Source: Ophiodon elongatus (taxonomy: Eukaryota; Chordata; Actinopteri; Perciformes; Hexagrammidae). Taken from it: a stretch of 64,000 nucleotides of DNA. The notes beneath the pieces are model-generated. The model was given only the letters and a program-made list of their open reading frames with translations, made no database searches and was not told the origin of the DNA. Location: NCBI GenBank assembly GCA_016806645.1, contig JACSYO010001629.1, positions 336,001 through 400,000 of the forward strand, written 5' to 3'. The translations under genes were made by a program, and so were the position numbers. How positions within the stretch are numbered: the stretch's first letter is position 1; each line of letters begins with the position of its first letter. Positions 23,331-35,735 of this stretch are shown here, one piece after another.

Positions 23331-26300
23331 ATGTGAAAGGAGAGATGACAGATGAGGAAACAGGAGGAGAGGATGGAGGAGGGAAGAAGAGAGGACGGGA
23401 GATGAGAAGGCGTGGGGCGAAAAGGAGAGAAGGACAGAGTTCAGGTACAGGAGTTCATGACTTACAGTATAGCTGAGTTTAGGGTCTAAAGTGGATGGAA
23501 TTTCTAATGTAAAAAGATTGTTCATTCACTGAACTATGACGTAGTCTAGTAATCAGCTCCTCAAATCTGTGTGCACTAACTGAAGTGTCATTTTGACCTG
23601 TGAGAGTTGCCTTCTATTGTATTCTATCAAACACAAAGCAATTGCCAAGTGAGTGAACACTTGAACCGCATGTGACTCCATTGGCAATGAGAAACTTTTT
23701 GTGAAATTTTCAAAGTTATTGACCACATCCAGAGTCCGAGTGCTGCAGTCAGAGCTTAGTCTATGAGCATGTAATGTTTGCTTTGGTTTGGTTGTTAGAT
23801 CTTGATATTTCAGTAGTATACTTCTAGTAGCAGATATTTTTTTAAGGATGAGTGCACACTGAATGACACTTACTTTTAAGTTTGAATTTCCATGATAAGG
23901 AGCATTTTAAGGAGTGCATGTTGGCTGAAAAGTTGGTACTGAAAGTTAATTCTTGACCTCAGTGGGATACGATCTAAAAGCTCCAGGATAGCCAACGATG
24001 TATCTTGTGGTGAGATTCTTTTGTTCTAACGGCTGTTTCCAAGTTCAAGAATGAAAGGTGCCCTGTGGCGTTTTCTCCTTAAACAAGCGTTCCATTTACA
24101 TTCAGTGTTACTCAACACATTGTGTGTTACCTTGAGGTCTAAAGAACATGTTGGATGCATTTCCTTCCTCACAAAACACATGTAACGATGATGTTAGAAA
24201 TTATTTTACTTAAGGGTTTGTAAGCTGCATTATTTACATCCATGTTTACTTTACTCTCAGTCTTCTTCTTCACTGCCTTTGCCGGAAACAGTGCTGCGTT
24301 TCTTGGCACATTACCGCCACCTGTAGATCAGTGGAATACAGTGAAACCCCCCGCAGGACTGTATTAGTGCACGGACAAAAAAAACAGGGACCCACATAGT
24401 GTTTGAAAACGCCCTCAGGGTCACTTTAGCTTTTAATCTCAACTTTTAAGCCGACATAAGACAACGTGTCCTTGAAGTTCTCAGAATAGAGACATTTGTT
24501 TGTCAACTTCCCCTGCTGAGGAAGATTGTGTGACATGATTGAAAGCTCCAGAAACGCTAGTTGTGATTGTTTTATTGCCTGCAGTTTGAGCTTTCAGTCT
24601 CCAATTGAGTTTAAATTCATTTTAAAATAGAAACGTTACCATTTATTTCAATTCCAATAGTATATAGCAAATGCACCACAGTTTAACAGGCATGAAGGTG
24701 ACTTTTGTCCATGTTTTATGTTAAAGTATTGGTTTATTCACATACAATTTAGAGATAATGAGAAATGCAAGTTCTTGCTAGTTCACATTTGGAGCACTCT
24801 TGCTCTCCTTCATGTACACCTGGAGATGAAAAAAGCAACGTCTCTGCACCGTCTGCGGCGTGACCGCACTCCAACTTACATTGTATGTTAAACTGCACAC
24901 AAAAGGAAAAGTTGTCTGTCATCAGCATTATTCTCCAGCGCTTCCCGTTTGAAAGGAAATAGGCCAGTGTCCAAATTGGGGTCTTATTTTAGCTCTGCTC
25001 GTAATATTATCTTTAAGAGACAAATTACATTCTGTATCATGGGCTCTGCATCCTTAATGGGATAAGTTTCGTGTAGCGCCCTCAGGCTACTACTCATTAA
25101 TTAAAGTGTCTGACCTCCGCCATGTAACTGTCTTATAAAGGAAACTTATGGAGAGACACGCCGACTAAAATGGGAGAAGAATCGATGCAGTTCGACAATT
25201 GACTCCATCAATTACTTCAATTAGGCTCCTTCAGATTCTGCTCTTTCATACATTAGACATTAGTGTTCGACTCCATTGTCTCAGAATTAAGAAATGATCA
25301 GTATATAATCAAGATTATATCTGGCATTGTAATAGGATTTCAAGTGCAGGCAGCAATATTGCATTACCTTGACATTGAAGGTGAGTGATGCTTTTAATAT
25401 AAATGTTAACCCTTACAGGCATTCATAGCCTGGTCTCTGTGTTTTTAAGCTTAAAGCTGCCTGAGAGACACAGAGAGAGCTCTCCATCTTGCTCTCAAGG
25501 AGCTGGATCATAAATAATACTTGCCACTTAATCTTTCATGAGTGTATGAGAACACAGAAATGTTTGCTCATATCGATCTTCTCGCTGCTGACAAGGACAC
25601 TATGCACTATGCATGTTTATACGTCTGATTTCGGTTGCCAGCCGGTGGTGAAATAAGTCAGATGTGCTCTAAAAGAGTACGCACGCCTCATGCCTCAGCC
25701 TGCAGTATAAAGCCTTTTGTTTATGCCGGTTTGTAATGCCAGTGGGTTCTGTTATGGATCAGCCTGTACTTTAATGCATAAATATTTAATACTTATTGGG
25801 GGATTAGCGCCTTTGATCAGTTAATACGGTCCAGAGGCTTTGAAGCTGACTTCAAGCGTCTTCTCACAACACCGCGGGCCGATGTGGTACAGGTGACATT
25901 CTAAAATATGCTCTTTCACTGTCATCGCAGTGAGGCTGCATTTCATCTGGTCGACACATGGCAGGTGATAATGCTGCTTCTTCTATTATATCAACTATCA
26001 GCGTAGTGGCAAGGTCAGGGGGACTGGGCTTCTATAAATTATTGCCCACTGAGGTTAAAATGGATGGGCACAGAGACTGTTCAGGCCCTTTCAAATAGAT
26101 ATTCATGTTGCAGGATATATTTTTAAAACACATTCAATAATTGAAAAGTAGATGCAATGTATTCATCTAAAAGGAACAAATGTTCTTTGAGTCTAACTGG
26201 ACACACCGTACTAGTCAACATGTTTACATCTACTGTAGAGATACTACTGTAGTGCAATCCCTGATCCGTGTCCAGGAAGTGGGCCAAGTTTAAAATGGTA

Positions 26301-28364
26301 ATTTGTCTAACATGCCCTTCATTTTGTCCTAAATGAAAAATATAATTCTATAAAAGAGAGTATATTTAGTCTAGTTTATTTGATTCCCCTAAAGGAAAAA
26401 CTTCCTGCTGGTCTAAATGGACACATTGTTTTTTTTTTTTATATTTCTCAACATACAGTATTTCATTTTCCTAATCTGATCTAAACAGACACAAATTGGC
26501 TTAAAGTGGCAAAAATATTTGTCTAATTTCTTAAAGTTTTCGCTGGGTATGTTATGGTGATCTAAATAGGCATTTTAATTATCTAAATAGATCAATCTTA
26601 CTGATCATACATGACACATGGTTATACTGATTTACAATAAACATATATGTACACCAGCATCTACTCACTGTTCCTCAGCCCCTCTCATTACTGTATCTCT
26701 ACTCTCTGAACAGGTCTTGGCACTCTGGCCGGTTTGGAAAACTGGAACACTCCGGGGGATTTCTGATTTTCGACCTCAGCCCAAAGAACATAGTGTTCCT
26801 CATCATGCAGATTGCTCACCGTGCATTTTCATCTAGGCCAAGATGTTCCCAAGGCGAAACAAAACCCGGAAATGTCTTTGTCTTGAGGAAGTGGGGACAG
26901 CATTTTGTCTTAATGTAGGATAACAACAGCATACAACCTCTAGATACAAAGGTAAGTAGACTTTTTCACTTAGGCATAAGGCAAAACGACCATTAAAAGT
27001 CATCAGATAAACAGTACTTCAAGTGTAGATAGATGTTTTTAAGAATTAATATCAGGCAAAATAAGCGGCGTTACTACAAAATAACTTAGTGTACTTTAAG
27101 CGTGGTCACATGTTTAGACGCGAGAAATATTGCTGTAAACCCCAATATACGATTGCCAAGCAACATTCAGTTGTGAGTTTTAAATAAACCCTTAAAGGGC
27201 CACTTCATTTAACAAACTGGGAAGAAACAGATACACTGTTTTGGTGGCTGGATCATGAATGCTGCATGTGAACGTAAAGTCATGCAAGGTGTATTGTCCT
27301 CCCACACTTATCCCCTCATCTTGTTCGTCCTTTCAGAGAGCATCACTGCTTCTGAGGCAGAAAAACGCGTTGCCATGGCAACTGTCCCCCCGGCCGGAGC
27401 ATCAGCATGCGTTCATGCCTGTCAACACAACTCCGGAGATTTTTGTCAGAGACCGAGGTGATTAATTGAAGTCGTGAAATGTTATCATTAGCCGTCGATG
27501 TAAGTCTCTACCCCTCACTAGACAAGCCGTTGTTGAATGGGCTGGGTGGCCCAAGGGGTTAAAGTAAACAGCACCTCCCTTCTTTTTAGTAATGATCAGC
27601 CCCTGTCCTTACAAACACCAGTCTGTACTCTCCCTCACATGAATGAGCCATTGCCCAGGCTAAAACATATTGCATGAAAGAGACACGGAGGAGTAGAGGT
27701 GATGTGGGATGTAACAGTGCTGACGGAAAGCTCCCTACATCCTGGAGACGGCTGGACACAACATCCGCTTAGAGCCGCGCGTGTGAGCGTTTGCCTCTCT
27801 CACATCGTGTTAGCGCGCAGCACCAATGTGGACGGGCCTGTTTAATGTGTAGCAGATGTATATTTGCACTGTGACCTCGATACATAGGAGATGAGTCATG
27901 AGTAAATGTAGCTAGTGGCGACGTTTCTGCCGAATCATACTGCTTCGTTGCTCTAATGCGTTGATGAGCATGAAAGCAGGTAGCAACTCAACCATTGCAC
28001 AGCAACTTCCTGACTCTAAAGATCTGTGGACACGGTACAGATTATTGTCAGTATTTACAGTATCGACCTTGAGGCTCAGTGAGGCTCAGACCTCTGTTTA
28101 CTGTTTAAGTTCATCGCACAGGCTGATTTGAGTGTGGTCACTGGCAGAGCTTACGTAACAGCATATGGAAAGTAGAAGTCCCTTGTCTTATCCCGGTGTG
28201 TACAGAACATTTCACACCTCTAAGCTTTTGAGGTTGAAAAACAACAAACTCTCGTCTCCGCTAAGGTTCATATTCTGTTTTACAGAACTGAGATTTGAGC
28301 CACACCTTTAGAATGTGGCAGACTGTCAACTGTTTGTAATTACAGCTATTACACCAACAAACAT

Positions 28365-28635
28365 TATCGAATAATCTGCAGATTACTTCTTTGGTCGATC
28401 AATTCATTATTTTCTCTATGACATGGCCATCATAATAGTATTTAATTTGCTTTTGTTGTTTAAGATATTCAGCTGACAATAAAGAACAGAAAACACTCAC
28501 ATTTTAGAAGCTGAAACTAGCTAATTATTTCATTGAAAATTACTCAAATGATTAATTGATAATTAAAATAGTCGCTGATTAATTGTCTGCTGATTGATTA
28601 ATGATATAGTAAAATTATTGTTTCAGGCCCAAACT
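28365..28635. repeat. Interspersed repeat of the 'ATTAATCGATTA' teleost type
   Basis: The pattern GATTACTTCTTTGGTCGATC ... AGATATTCAGCTGACAATAA ... AAATTACTCAAATGATTAAT ... GATTAATTGTCTGC is a diverged copy of a repeat I have often seen in fish introns. The class is not certain, and no target duplication is visible. Confidence 0.45.
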
Positions 28636-29044
28636 CCTTCATATGTCACACAAGGCTTCATTAAAAATAATGATATATTTCCTTTATAATTCAAGCAATG
28701 ACTTGGGCGGCAGAGTTGGGGCTGATAATAATAATAATAATAATATGAGTGCATTTTATATTCTATATTTTGCAGACATCCTGGTCCTGTGTGCCACCTG
28801 AACAGCGTAAACAGTGCATGCTATAATTTCCTGACACAATGTGACATTGCACACAAACAAATCAAAAAGCAGGAATACCCAGAAAGGGGTGCTGGGGCTG
28901 CTTAACATTTACTTGTTTTACTCCATTACACAGACTCTTTTATTTGGTCAAAGAATGGCATCAAGCGAGTATTTTAAGTACCTTTTTACCCCTTTCAAAA
29001 TAGGATTATAGTTTGATTTATTTGGAGCAACTTCATTTACTGTA

Positions 29045-29539
29045 TTAAAGGGATAGTTCGGATTTATTGAAGTGTGGTTGTACGAGGTACATATCCATAG
29101 TCAGTGTAGTCCCTACTGTAGATAGCGGTCGGCAAGGCCCCAGTTTGGAGAAACAGACAGGAGTACCCGCATTGGAGCAAAGAAATTATCTGCTGTAAAC
29201 GGGGGCAGCAGGAAAAGGTAATTTACCCACCTAAAAAAATTATATATCAGTTTAAAATGACTGTTTTTATCAAAGGAGTCTGGTGGAAAATATTCTAAAT
29301 ATAGCGTACAAATAAAGTGATATGGATATTTTTTAGGTGAATCTTTATTTTAGGTGTCTAAAATACGTTTTGCTGCTGCCCCTGTCCACACAAGTACATT
29401 GCTTTGCTGCCGTGCTGGTACTCCTGTATATTTCTCCAAACTGGGGATGTGCAGACCACTGTCTACTGTAGGTAATACATTGAGTGGGGATAAGTACCTC
29501 ATACAACCCCACTTAAAAAAATCTGAACTACCCCTTTAA
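29045..29539. mobile_element. TTAA-bounded MITE, copy A (piggyBac-like)
   Basis: Begins TTAAAGGGATAGTTCGGATT and ends, read on the minus strand, TTAAAGGGGTAGTTCAGATT. Both ends include the TTAA that would be the target duplication. The inverted ends extend to about 55 bp (AAGTG.GGTTGTA.GAGGTA). It is about 495 bp, non-coding, and related to the shorter copy at 60627-60903: both share GTTTGGAGAAACAGACAGGA. TTAA target choice points to piggyBac mobilisation (inference). Confidence 0.85.
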
Positions 29540-31939
29540 CGTCCGTTTATAAAAGCTACAAGCTGAGTGCAACACTCACATGAACATCTTTACTAAACCT
29601 AAACTGAGTGATAGAGCATTTTCTGTTATCCTTGTATATCTCGTCTTGTGTGTTATCCCAAAAAAGAAGGATGTGCGATGTTAAAAAGTCAGTATGTCAT
29701 CGATTTATACTGTAGCTGTCATGAAGGATTTGGGGTTGATCACAGATAAGAATTGTCAGCATGTTAAAAGCAGGACCAATCCAGCTCACTTTCAGTCAAG
29801 GAGGAAGACAATGTTTGAATTTAGATTATTGTAAATGAATCAGAATGTATCTCCAGAATGCTTTTGCTTAGGCAGGATTTTTATCACATTAATTATAGTT
29901 TCCAGTAACCCATAACTGAAAGTGAATTGATTGCTGTTTGACAGTCTATGTATGACGGTTGTGGTGTGACACACAGACAGAGAGAGAGAAATGTTCTTGG
30001 CATGTCGAGGAGACGCTGGAGGTATGTGGGAGGTTTCGGTTGACGAGTTGCAGGTGCAGAGCAACACTGTAGACACTCAGACAGCATGTGGAAAACGCAG
30101 GCAGACAGACAGACAGGCAAAATACTGACGCAACATCCCAGCGCTGAGCAGCCCAGACAAACAGTAAAGCAACTCAAGACTGCAGCCGCAATAGACTGCA
30201 CCTACTCAGGATTTGTATATCTTCTTTTAGCATTAATCTGTATCTAAAAAAATATATACTCTGTAGGTGTTGTACCTGTATAGCTTTCAGTGGATCTGCT
30301 CACATTTCTTCTATGGGCATTTGGCATCCCACGCATGCATTTTCTTAATCAGACTGTACACACTGGCGCAGTGTTAATCACGCATAAGAGGGTATAGCTT
30401 TTATCTTAATGGGTTTTCTCTCAAGTCCAAGCACACACTGTGCAGTACTAATATGGTAAGAAGCACTAACTTGGATCCTGCTGTGAATCTGATTTGATCG
30501 TGAGCCATGTAAGCTAAGCTTTTATCCTGCTGTGGGATTCCAAATCAGTTTGTTCTTGAATTTGCTCTTGACATACTTTTAACACCTGCTAGCCGTGCAC
30601 CCTTCAGAAATTAAACGTTTCTCTCTTGTGGCCAATTAAATAGTGTCATGTTAAATATAGTCTTAACATGTTAAAACTGCAGTTTGATGCATGCATGAAC
30701 TTAAAAAGCGAAGATTTTCCACACATGCATTCAGTCATGTATGTGTGATTGATTAATAAAATACGACCATATTGTTTCATGCTACAAGGTGAAATATAAA
30801 TACTTAATAAAATCTCTGAGTTAAATAATACTCATCAGAGTGGCTCACAAGGCAAAACTATCCATAGAGAAATTAGACAGAAGCTTGACAACAAGAGGAT
30901 GATTGGCGAACCTAAGCATTGTTATTGTATGTATCAACTCACTGCAATCTGTGAGCAAACTGCAAGTTTTAATTTTGAAAAGTATTCTCTGTGTGAGTGG
31001 AGTTTGTTAAAGTGTCTCACCGCACTGCTGTAGGTATTTTTGAAAGAATCTTGAATTTTCTCCTATTTACACCTAGTGGTATCCTGCCATGCAGACATGC
31101 AGGTTTGGTTTTATTCGCAGAGGTTTTGAGATATCTGAGGGTTCTGCCTTCCCCCCAAGCCAATGGAGTTGAATAGTATTTAGATTCACCTCCTTTGTCC
31201 TGTATTGTGTTTTTGTGTTTCTATTTTCAAAGATAATAAATATTTTGACCAAAGTTGGAATTCTTTGATGAAATCGTTTGGCAGTGAACACTGTGGATTA
31301 GAGTAACCAGGACATTGTTTGTATAAAGAGACATTGATAGACGTTAATTTGGAGATGGTGGGAGGACAAATATCCCATTAATGTATAATAATTTCTATAA
31401 CATTTCCTGTCTAAAGGAATCAATTCTATATTCCTTCCTATATTACATAGGTTGGTCTCGTGCTAACACTCACTCTTGTAAGTAGTATAATTTTTCTTAA
31501 ACTTATCATCACTTATGCTTTTCTCTCCTACCTGCGACTCACATCTATACATAACGTATGTGCTGTACATATGCACTGCAGACGATATCTTAAAATCTCT
31601 GCAAATGAATCTGAAACTGTCTACATAAACACATTTTCTTTTTTGCTTTGTGATTTAAGTGAAGTGCTACTTGAATCTTGAATCTCATCCTGAATGCTTG
31701 TTGCACTGCTTCCATGTCCATCTTATCTGCTACTTAGGTTTGAACAGGGTGCAAACTGTTAGTAGGAATGATACTCTACTTTAGTATTGTTAAGGTTTAA
31801 TAGGGCCACTGTTATCAGGATTAAAGGGTGGAGGACAGTCACCACACTTTGCACATCGTTATACAAACGTGCAAAAGTCAGCGGGTCTACGTTCTTGTTA
31901 GTAGGAGTCTACTTTTAGAGGCTGCAACACACGCGTTAC

Positions 31940-32164
31940 CTGAGGTCAGTCTCTGAGATACTCCTCTGGCGCAAGTCCTCTTCCTTCTCCACCAAATCCT
32001 GCTGATGCTCCTTGTCTGTGTCTACCTCCCCCCCTCCCTGCGATCTCCCCTTTTTACTCGCCCTCCTCCCATCCACCCCTCCTCCTCCCACGCCCGCCTC
32101 CTCCTCTAGCACTTCTCCTAACTGCTCGTCCCCCTCCCGAGACTGGCTCCTTGATCGCACCTGG
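31940..32164 (-). CDS. rims2: rims2 cassette exon: acidic/Gly-rich insert (probable)
   Basis: Acceptor CGTCTCCGTCTTCAG, donor CTCAG|GTAACG. Phase 2 in and out, 225 nt and 75 codons with no stop, so it can be included or skipped without changing frame. It reads QVRSRSQSREGDEQLGEVLE, then EEAGVGGGGVDGRRASKKGR, then SQGGGEVDTDKEHQQDLVEK and EEDLRQRSISETDLR. The composition (Arg/Ser start, acidic core, poly-Gly) is disordered-linker-like. I do not recognise it from mammalian RIM2, so it may be fish-specific. Splice signals and phase support it; a homologue is not known to me. Confidence 0.75.
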
Positions 32165-32728
32165 CTGAAGACGGAGACGGAAGCAAGTGAGCGGCACATG
32201 CAAAGCAGAAAGAAAAACCACACAAAGCATGAATATTGTCAACAACAAGAGAAAGAAAGACAAACACAGAGAGACAGTGCAGCCCAGATCAAAAGCAGAC
32301 TGATTCAAAATAACAGAAAACAGATATGTAGACTTACAGCAAAGCACCATGCAAATTCATTTTTGAGGTTTTTTTGCTTTGATATGAGACAACACCCGAA
32401 GAGATGCAATGTGTTTTATGTTTCAGTGTGCGTCGCCAGATATGGAAAAACTTCCCCCCACAGCCTGAATGAGCAGAGTTCAACCATTTGGTTCCAGAAT
32501 TTTTCTAAAACGGAGCCAAACCTGAACTCACCACAGAGAGGAAATTACACGCGGTGCTAGGCGGTGCATTTTCCTCTTTACGTTTAACCACGTGCAAACT
32601 ATTTCAGAGCTGAAAACGTCTGGACTTGGCAACATGTATGGGAAGACATGTTCACAGCTGTGGGGGATTTCTCCATTCCTGATAACAGCTTGATGAGTTT
32701 GAGGAGCGAGACGAGTTCACTGTCCTAC
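32165..32728 (-). other. rims2: rims2 intron
   Basis: A 564-nt intron between the exon at 32729 and the acidic cassette. No repeat or further exon seen. Confidence 0.75.
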
Positions 32729-32895
32729 CGGATTTTGCGGTTTCCTTGCAGCCTTTCTGATTGGACAGACATGTAGCTCGTGCTGCTGAACCGAGAGGCA
32801 CTACTGGTTCTCGAAACAGCGGACACGTCGCTTACATCACTGTCCGACGACTTGGCCGACAGGTTATCTGAGCCCCGTGGATCTCTGCCCGAACG
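32729..32895 (-). CDS. rims2: rims2 exon: serine-rich 'SDSDVSDVSAVSRTSSAS' linker
   Basis: Acceptor GTCCTCCCTGCAG, donor ATCCG|GTAGGA. Phase 0 in, phase 2 out, 167 nt. It reads RSGRDPRGSDNLSAKSSDSD, then VSDVSAVSRTSSASRFSSTS, then YMSVQSERLQGNRKI. This block is virtually identical across RIM1 and RIM2 and serves as a strong family marker. The preceding residues differ slightly from mammals: the fish joins DYHK to RSGRDP where mammals have DYHSKYRSGWDP. Confidence 0.96.
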
Positions 32896-34505
32896 CTGCA
32901 GGGAGGACAACAACAATACAAAGTTATGGTGATGTCTTATAACACAAAAGACATCTTTCTGGTGCTTGACTTGTGCAGTCACAAGTCCAATTTCAAGTCC
33001 GTGCTCTTGTCAAATGTGCTTATTCATACTGTGATACACTCGTTTAACTTCATAAAGTTTCGAAAGGGTATGAACTTCAAGCGCAAACAAAACACTGCTC
33101 GCATGCTTTTTAAGGACACGCGGTCTTGATCAAGATAAGTTCAGCTGCAGCGGATGAATGTGAGAAATGCAGACTTATTGGTTTAGCTTTCAGAGGAGTG
33201 CACAGAGACAGAGTAGGGATGATGTTGTTATAGAAGATGTATTAGGTGTGCTTTCTGAAATGTCGGAATGTATTTCAGTCAAATACACAGAGAAGATGCG
33301 GCGTGTTGATTGTTGCAGGTTTCCTCATTGTGAGATGACCCGTCTGGGAACACAGAGGTATGTTCACATTATTTAGTCCTGACCTTCTCACCAGCAGTGA
33401 ATAGTTTCATTATTTCATGTTCTAAGTTTGATACTTGTCTGAGATGCGATTTTTTCATTCTACTACATTCATCTCACAGCAACACGTATAAATTACCTTG
33501 CAGATCAAGATTATTATTACTATAAAAGCATATGATTATCTAAAAAAATACATGATTCATCTTTATAGGTTAAATACCCAACAGCAGATTAAACTGGGTC
33601 ATTTATTTTGAAGCACTAACACAACTTTATTTATGAATATGAACCATGTGAGCATAGTATTGGCAAAAATTAAGTATCAAAACTGCAGATTAAGTCATAA
33701 TTAATTAATTTATAAATGTACATTTCATCAATTACATACAACCACTTGGCAAACAGGTAACCTGGGGTCTTTGGGGCTGCTGGGGGTCTGAGGCCCCGGG
33801 ACAACTGATAGTATGTAGCGCAGTTACATTTAGCTCTATCCCGACCAAATACAACAATAAAATCTTGCTGACATGTTAATGCATCTGTAATAATGATTTT
33901 ACTTTTGATAAATGAAGTATATCTTGCTGATGATAATATGGGAAGGCAGGCGGTGCCGTATAACGTGAAAACCAGTGATAGATTTTGACTAAACTAGCTT
34001 TACTATGAGGCTTCCTTGGAAGCTCAACTGGGATGACGATTTTGGCATCACCCTGGTTCAAGAAATAGTGTAGAACTGGATGTGTATATGATAATCCTTT
34101 GTGTATTTTCTGTGTATTGTTGACTGTAAGGGAACCTGAACGGATTGTATTTTAAGAGCAAGCACTCATGTCTTGTTTAATAACAGCGAGAGCTTTGTTT
34201 TGTCACTGGCGCTTCTAAGGAGGATAATGTTCAGCAGAAAAGCAGACACATAATTTCATCTGCTTTTTATGGGCTCCTAGCAAACACATTGGCAGCTCCA
34301 AATGCTGCAGTTTTCATTCCAAAGACTTAAAAGGAGAGCCGGACAGAGAGCCTCAGTCTTGTACGGCTCGGCCCAGACTGCAGCGAGGACACCAGGCCTG
34401 GGCCCGAGCTCTCTAAACATGTTCAGGACCTCTCCAGAACAGAGCAGTAAACACTTGACTCTGCACACACTCACTGTCACATTCCTCGGATTTACAACAA
34501 AGGGC

Positions 34506-35128
34506 TTAAAGGCTCAGTTCACCCTAATGATGAGGAGAAACATATATCCTAACTTACTTCTGGTTACAACTATTTACATTTCTTCGGTTAAAAACATTTC
34601 CCAACAGAAACTCATGAAAGTCCTGGAAATATCCTGAGTTACTAAGTCATTGTTTATGGGAAGGTAGACTTCACCCTCAAAATGACCATTTGTATATCAA
34701 TTACTCACCGATTGTTACCCTGAATTTTAAAGAAACCGTTTTCCTCGCACACCTCCACAGTCAACGAAGAACCGAGAAACGGACAAAAAAGGAGATCATC
34801 TTTGATTTTGTGTGCTGAGCGTACAACTGGATAAATGAGACTAGGATTATACTGCATGAGTTGTGTGAGAGTTTGCACACCGATGTTTTGATATAGTTTT
34901 GAAACGCAGCCTCCATTTACTTCAATTCATCAAGGATTTACTACGCTTTCGTCTTTCTTCAGATTCTCCGTTCAGCGTGGAGGCATGCGAGGAAAAACAA
35001 CGTTTTCTTCAAGAATTCAAGGTAACAAGTGGTGAGTAATTGAAAAGGTCCTTTTCAGGGTGGTTTATTCCTAAGGTAGAGATACATATATATTTATATT
35101 TTTTGTGATTTGGGTGAACTGACCCCTT
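34506..35128. mobile_element. Fold-back / MITE-like element with long internal inverted repeat
   Basis: The outer ends are inverted: TTAAAGGCTCAGTTCACCCT on the left and, read on the minus strand, AAGGGGTCAGTTCACCCAAA on the right. Inside are two imperfect complementary arms, about 34665-34760 and 34976-35075, for example TTACTCACCGATTGTTACCC against TTACTCACCACTTGTTACCT on the opposite strand. There is no coding capacity. TTAA is present at the left end only. Confidence 0.75.
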
Positions 35129-35140
35129 CCATTTTTTTTC

Positions 35141-35336
35141 CATTCCATTATCCAAACCGCTTACCCTATTCAGGGTTGCGGGGTGCTGGAGCCGATCCCA
35201 GCTGACATTGGGCGAAGGCAGGGATCATCCTGGACAGGTCGGCAGTTTATCTCAGGGCACACATAGAGACAGACAACCATTCACGCTCACATTCACACCT
35301 ACGGCCAATTTAGAGTCTTCAATTAGCCTAAACTGC
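35141..35336. mobile_element. Non-LTR retrotransposon 3' tail fragment (teleost type)
   Basis: Contains GGGTTGCGGGGTGCTGGAGC, then GATCCCAGCTGACATTGGGC, then AGACAGACAACCATTCACGC and CACACCTACGGCCAATTTAG. These words mark a very common fish retroposon tail, probably from RTE/Rex-type LINEs. No reverse transcriptase remains. Confidence 0.75.
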
Positions 35337-35634
35337 TTGGCCCTTTAAAAAAAAACTATTGAAACCTACTCAGTGCTCTCCAACCTTTGAACCGAGTTGA
35401 GTGTTTACCTGTTTTGGTATGTTCATGTGACTTTGTCTGTGTGTGCATGTACACTATGCAAACATCAATGCACACGTGCAGTATGATGTTGCAATGTGCA
35501 TGTGTACATGCTTGACCGCATGCAAAGTGTGCCATATGGCCAATGCTTAGTGCAACCATGCAAACAGTATACTGTAGGTGCATGTGTCTTACTGAAGCAC
35601 GCATCCAGCACATCTAGACGTGTTGTGTTCTTAC

Positions 35635-35735
35635 CTTGTGGTAGTCCTGCTCCAGTCTGGAGTCGGAGCCCGCTCCCTGCTTGTACTTGTTCATCTTCAG
35701 TTTCATCTGCCTGGTCCTCTCCTCCATGTCCATAC
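35635..35735 (-). CDS. rims2: rims2 exon: 'MDMEERTRQMK' helical linker
   Basis: Acceptor CCCTGTGCTGCTTAG, donor CACAAG|GTAAGA. Phase 1 in, phase 0 out, 101 nt. It reads MDMEERTRQMKLKMNKYKQG, then AGSDSRLEQDYHK. Mammalian RIM1 and RIM2 carry the same block (MD.E.R.RQMK..KYKQ.AGSD.RLEQDYH). Its phase-1 entry lets it follow either the exon at 46283 directly or any of the phase-1 cassettes in the intron above. Confidence 0.95.

Larger units (their letters stand above)
23331..31939 (-). other. rims2: rims2 intron
   Basis: Contains no supported exon. It holds a degenerate family of GTCTAAATGGACACA-like motifs (about 26185-26610), an AATTAATCGATTA-type interspersed repeat (about 28365-28635), an (AAT)n run near 28725-28746 and a TTAA MITE (29045-29539). 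The stretch 25560-26050 is low in simple repeats and rich in AT-homeobox-like words (TAATGCATAAATATTTAAT). It could be a conserved non-coding element, but only alignment would show that. Confidence 0.65.
32896..35634 (-). other. rims2: rims2 intron with fold-back element and LINE tail
   Basis: No supported coding exon. The upper part holds a fold-back repeat (34506-35128) and, directly abutting it, a LINE-tail-like repeat (35141-35336). The remaining sequence is AT-rich and shows nothing further. Confidence 0.7.

Noticed and set aside
22560..23336. 258-aa plus-strand open frame rich in RGE/RQ repeats
   Set aside because: It is a translation of the GA-rich minisatellite and overlaps the rims2 exon antisense; there is no start context or domain.
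32012..32560. 182-aa plus-strand open frame
   Set aside because: Antisense shadow of the acidic rims2 cassette exon; Pro/Ser-rich because the other strand is Gly/Glu-rich.
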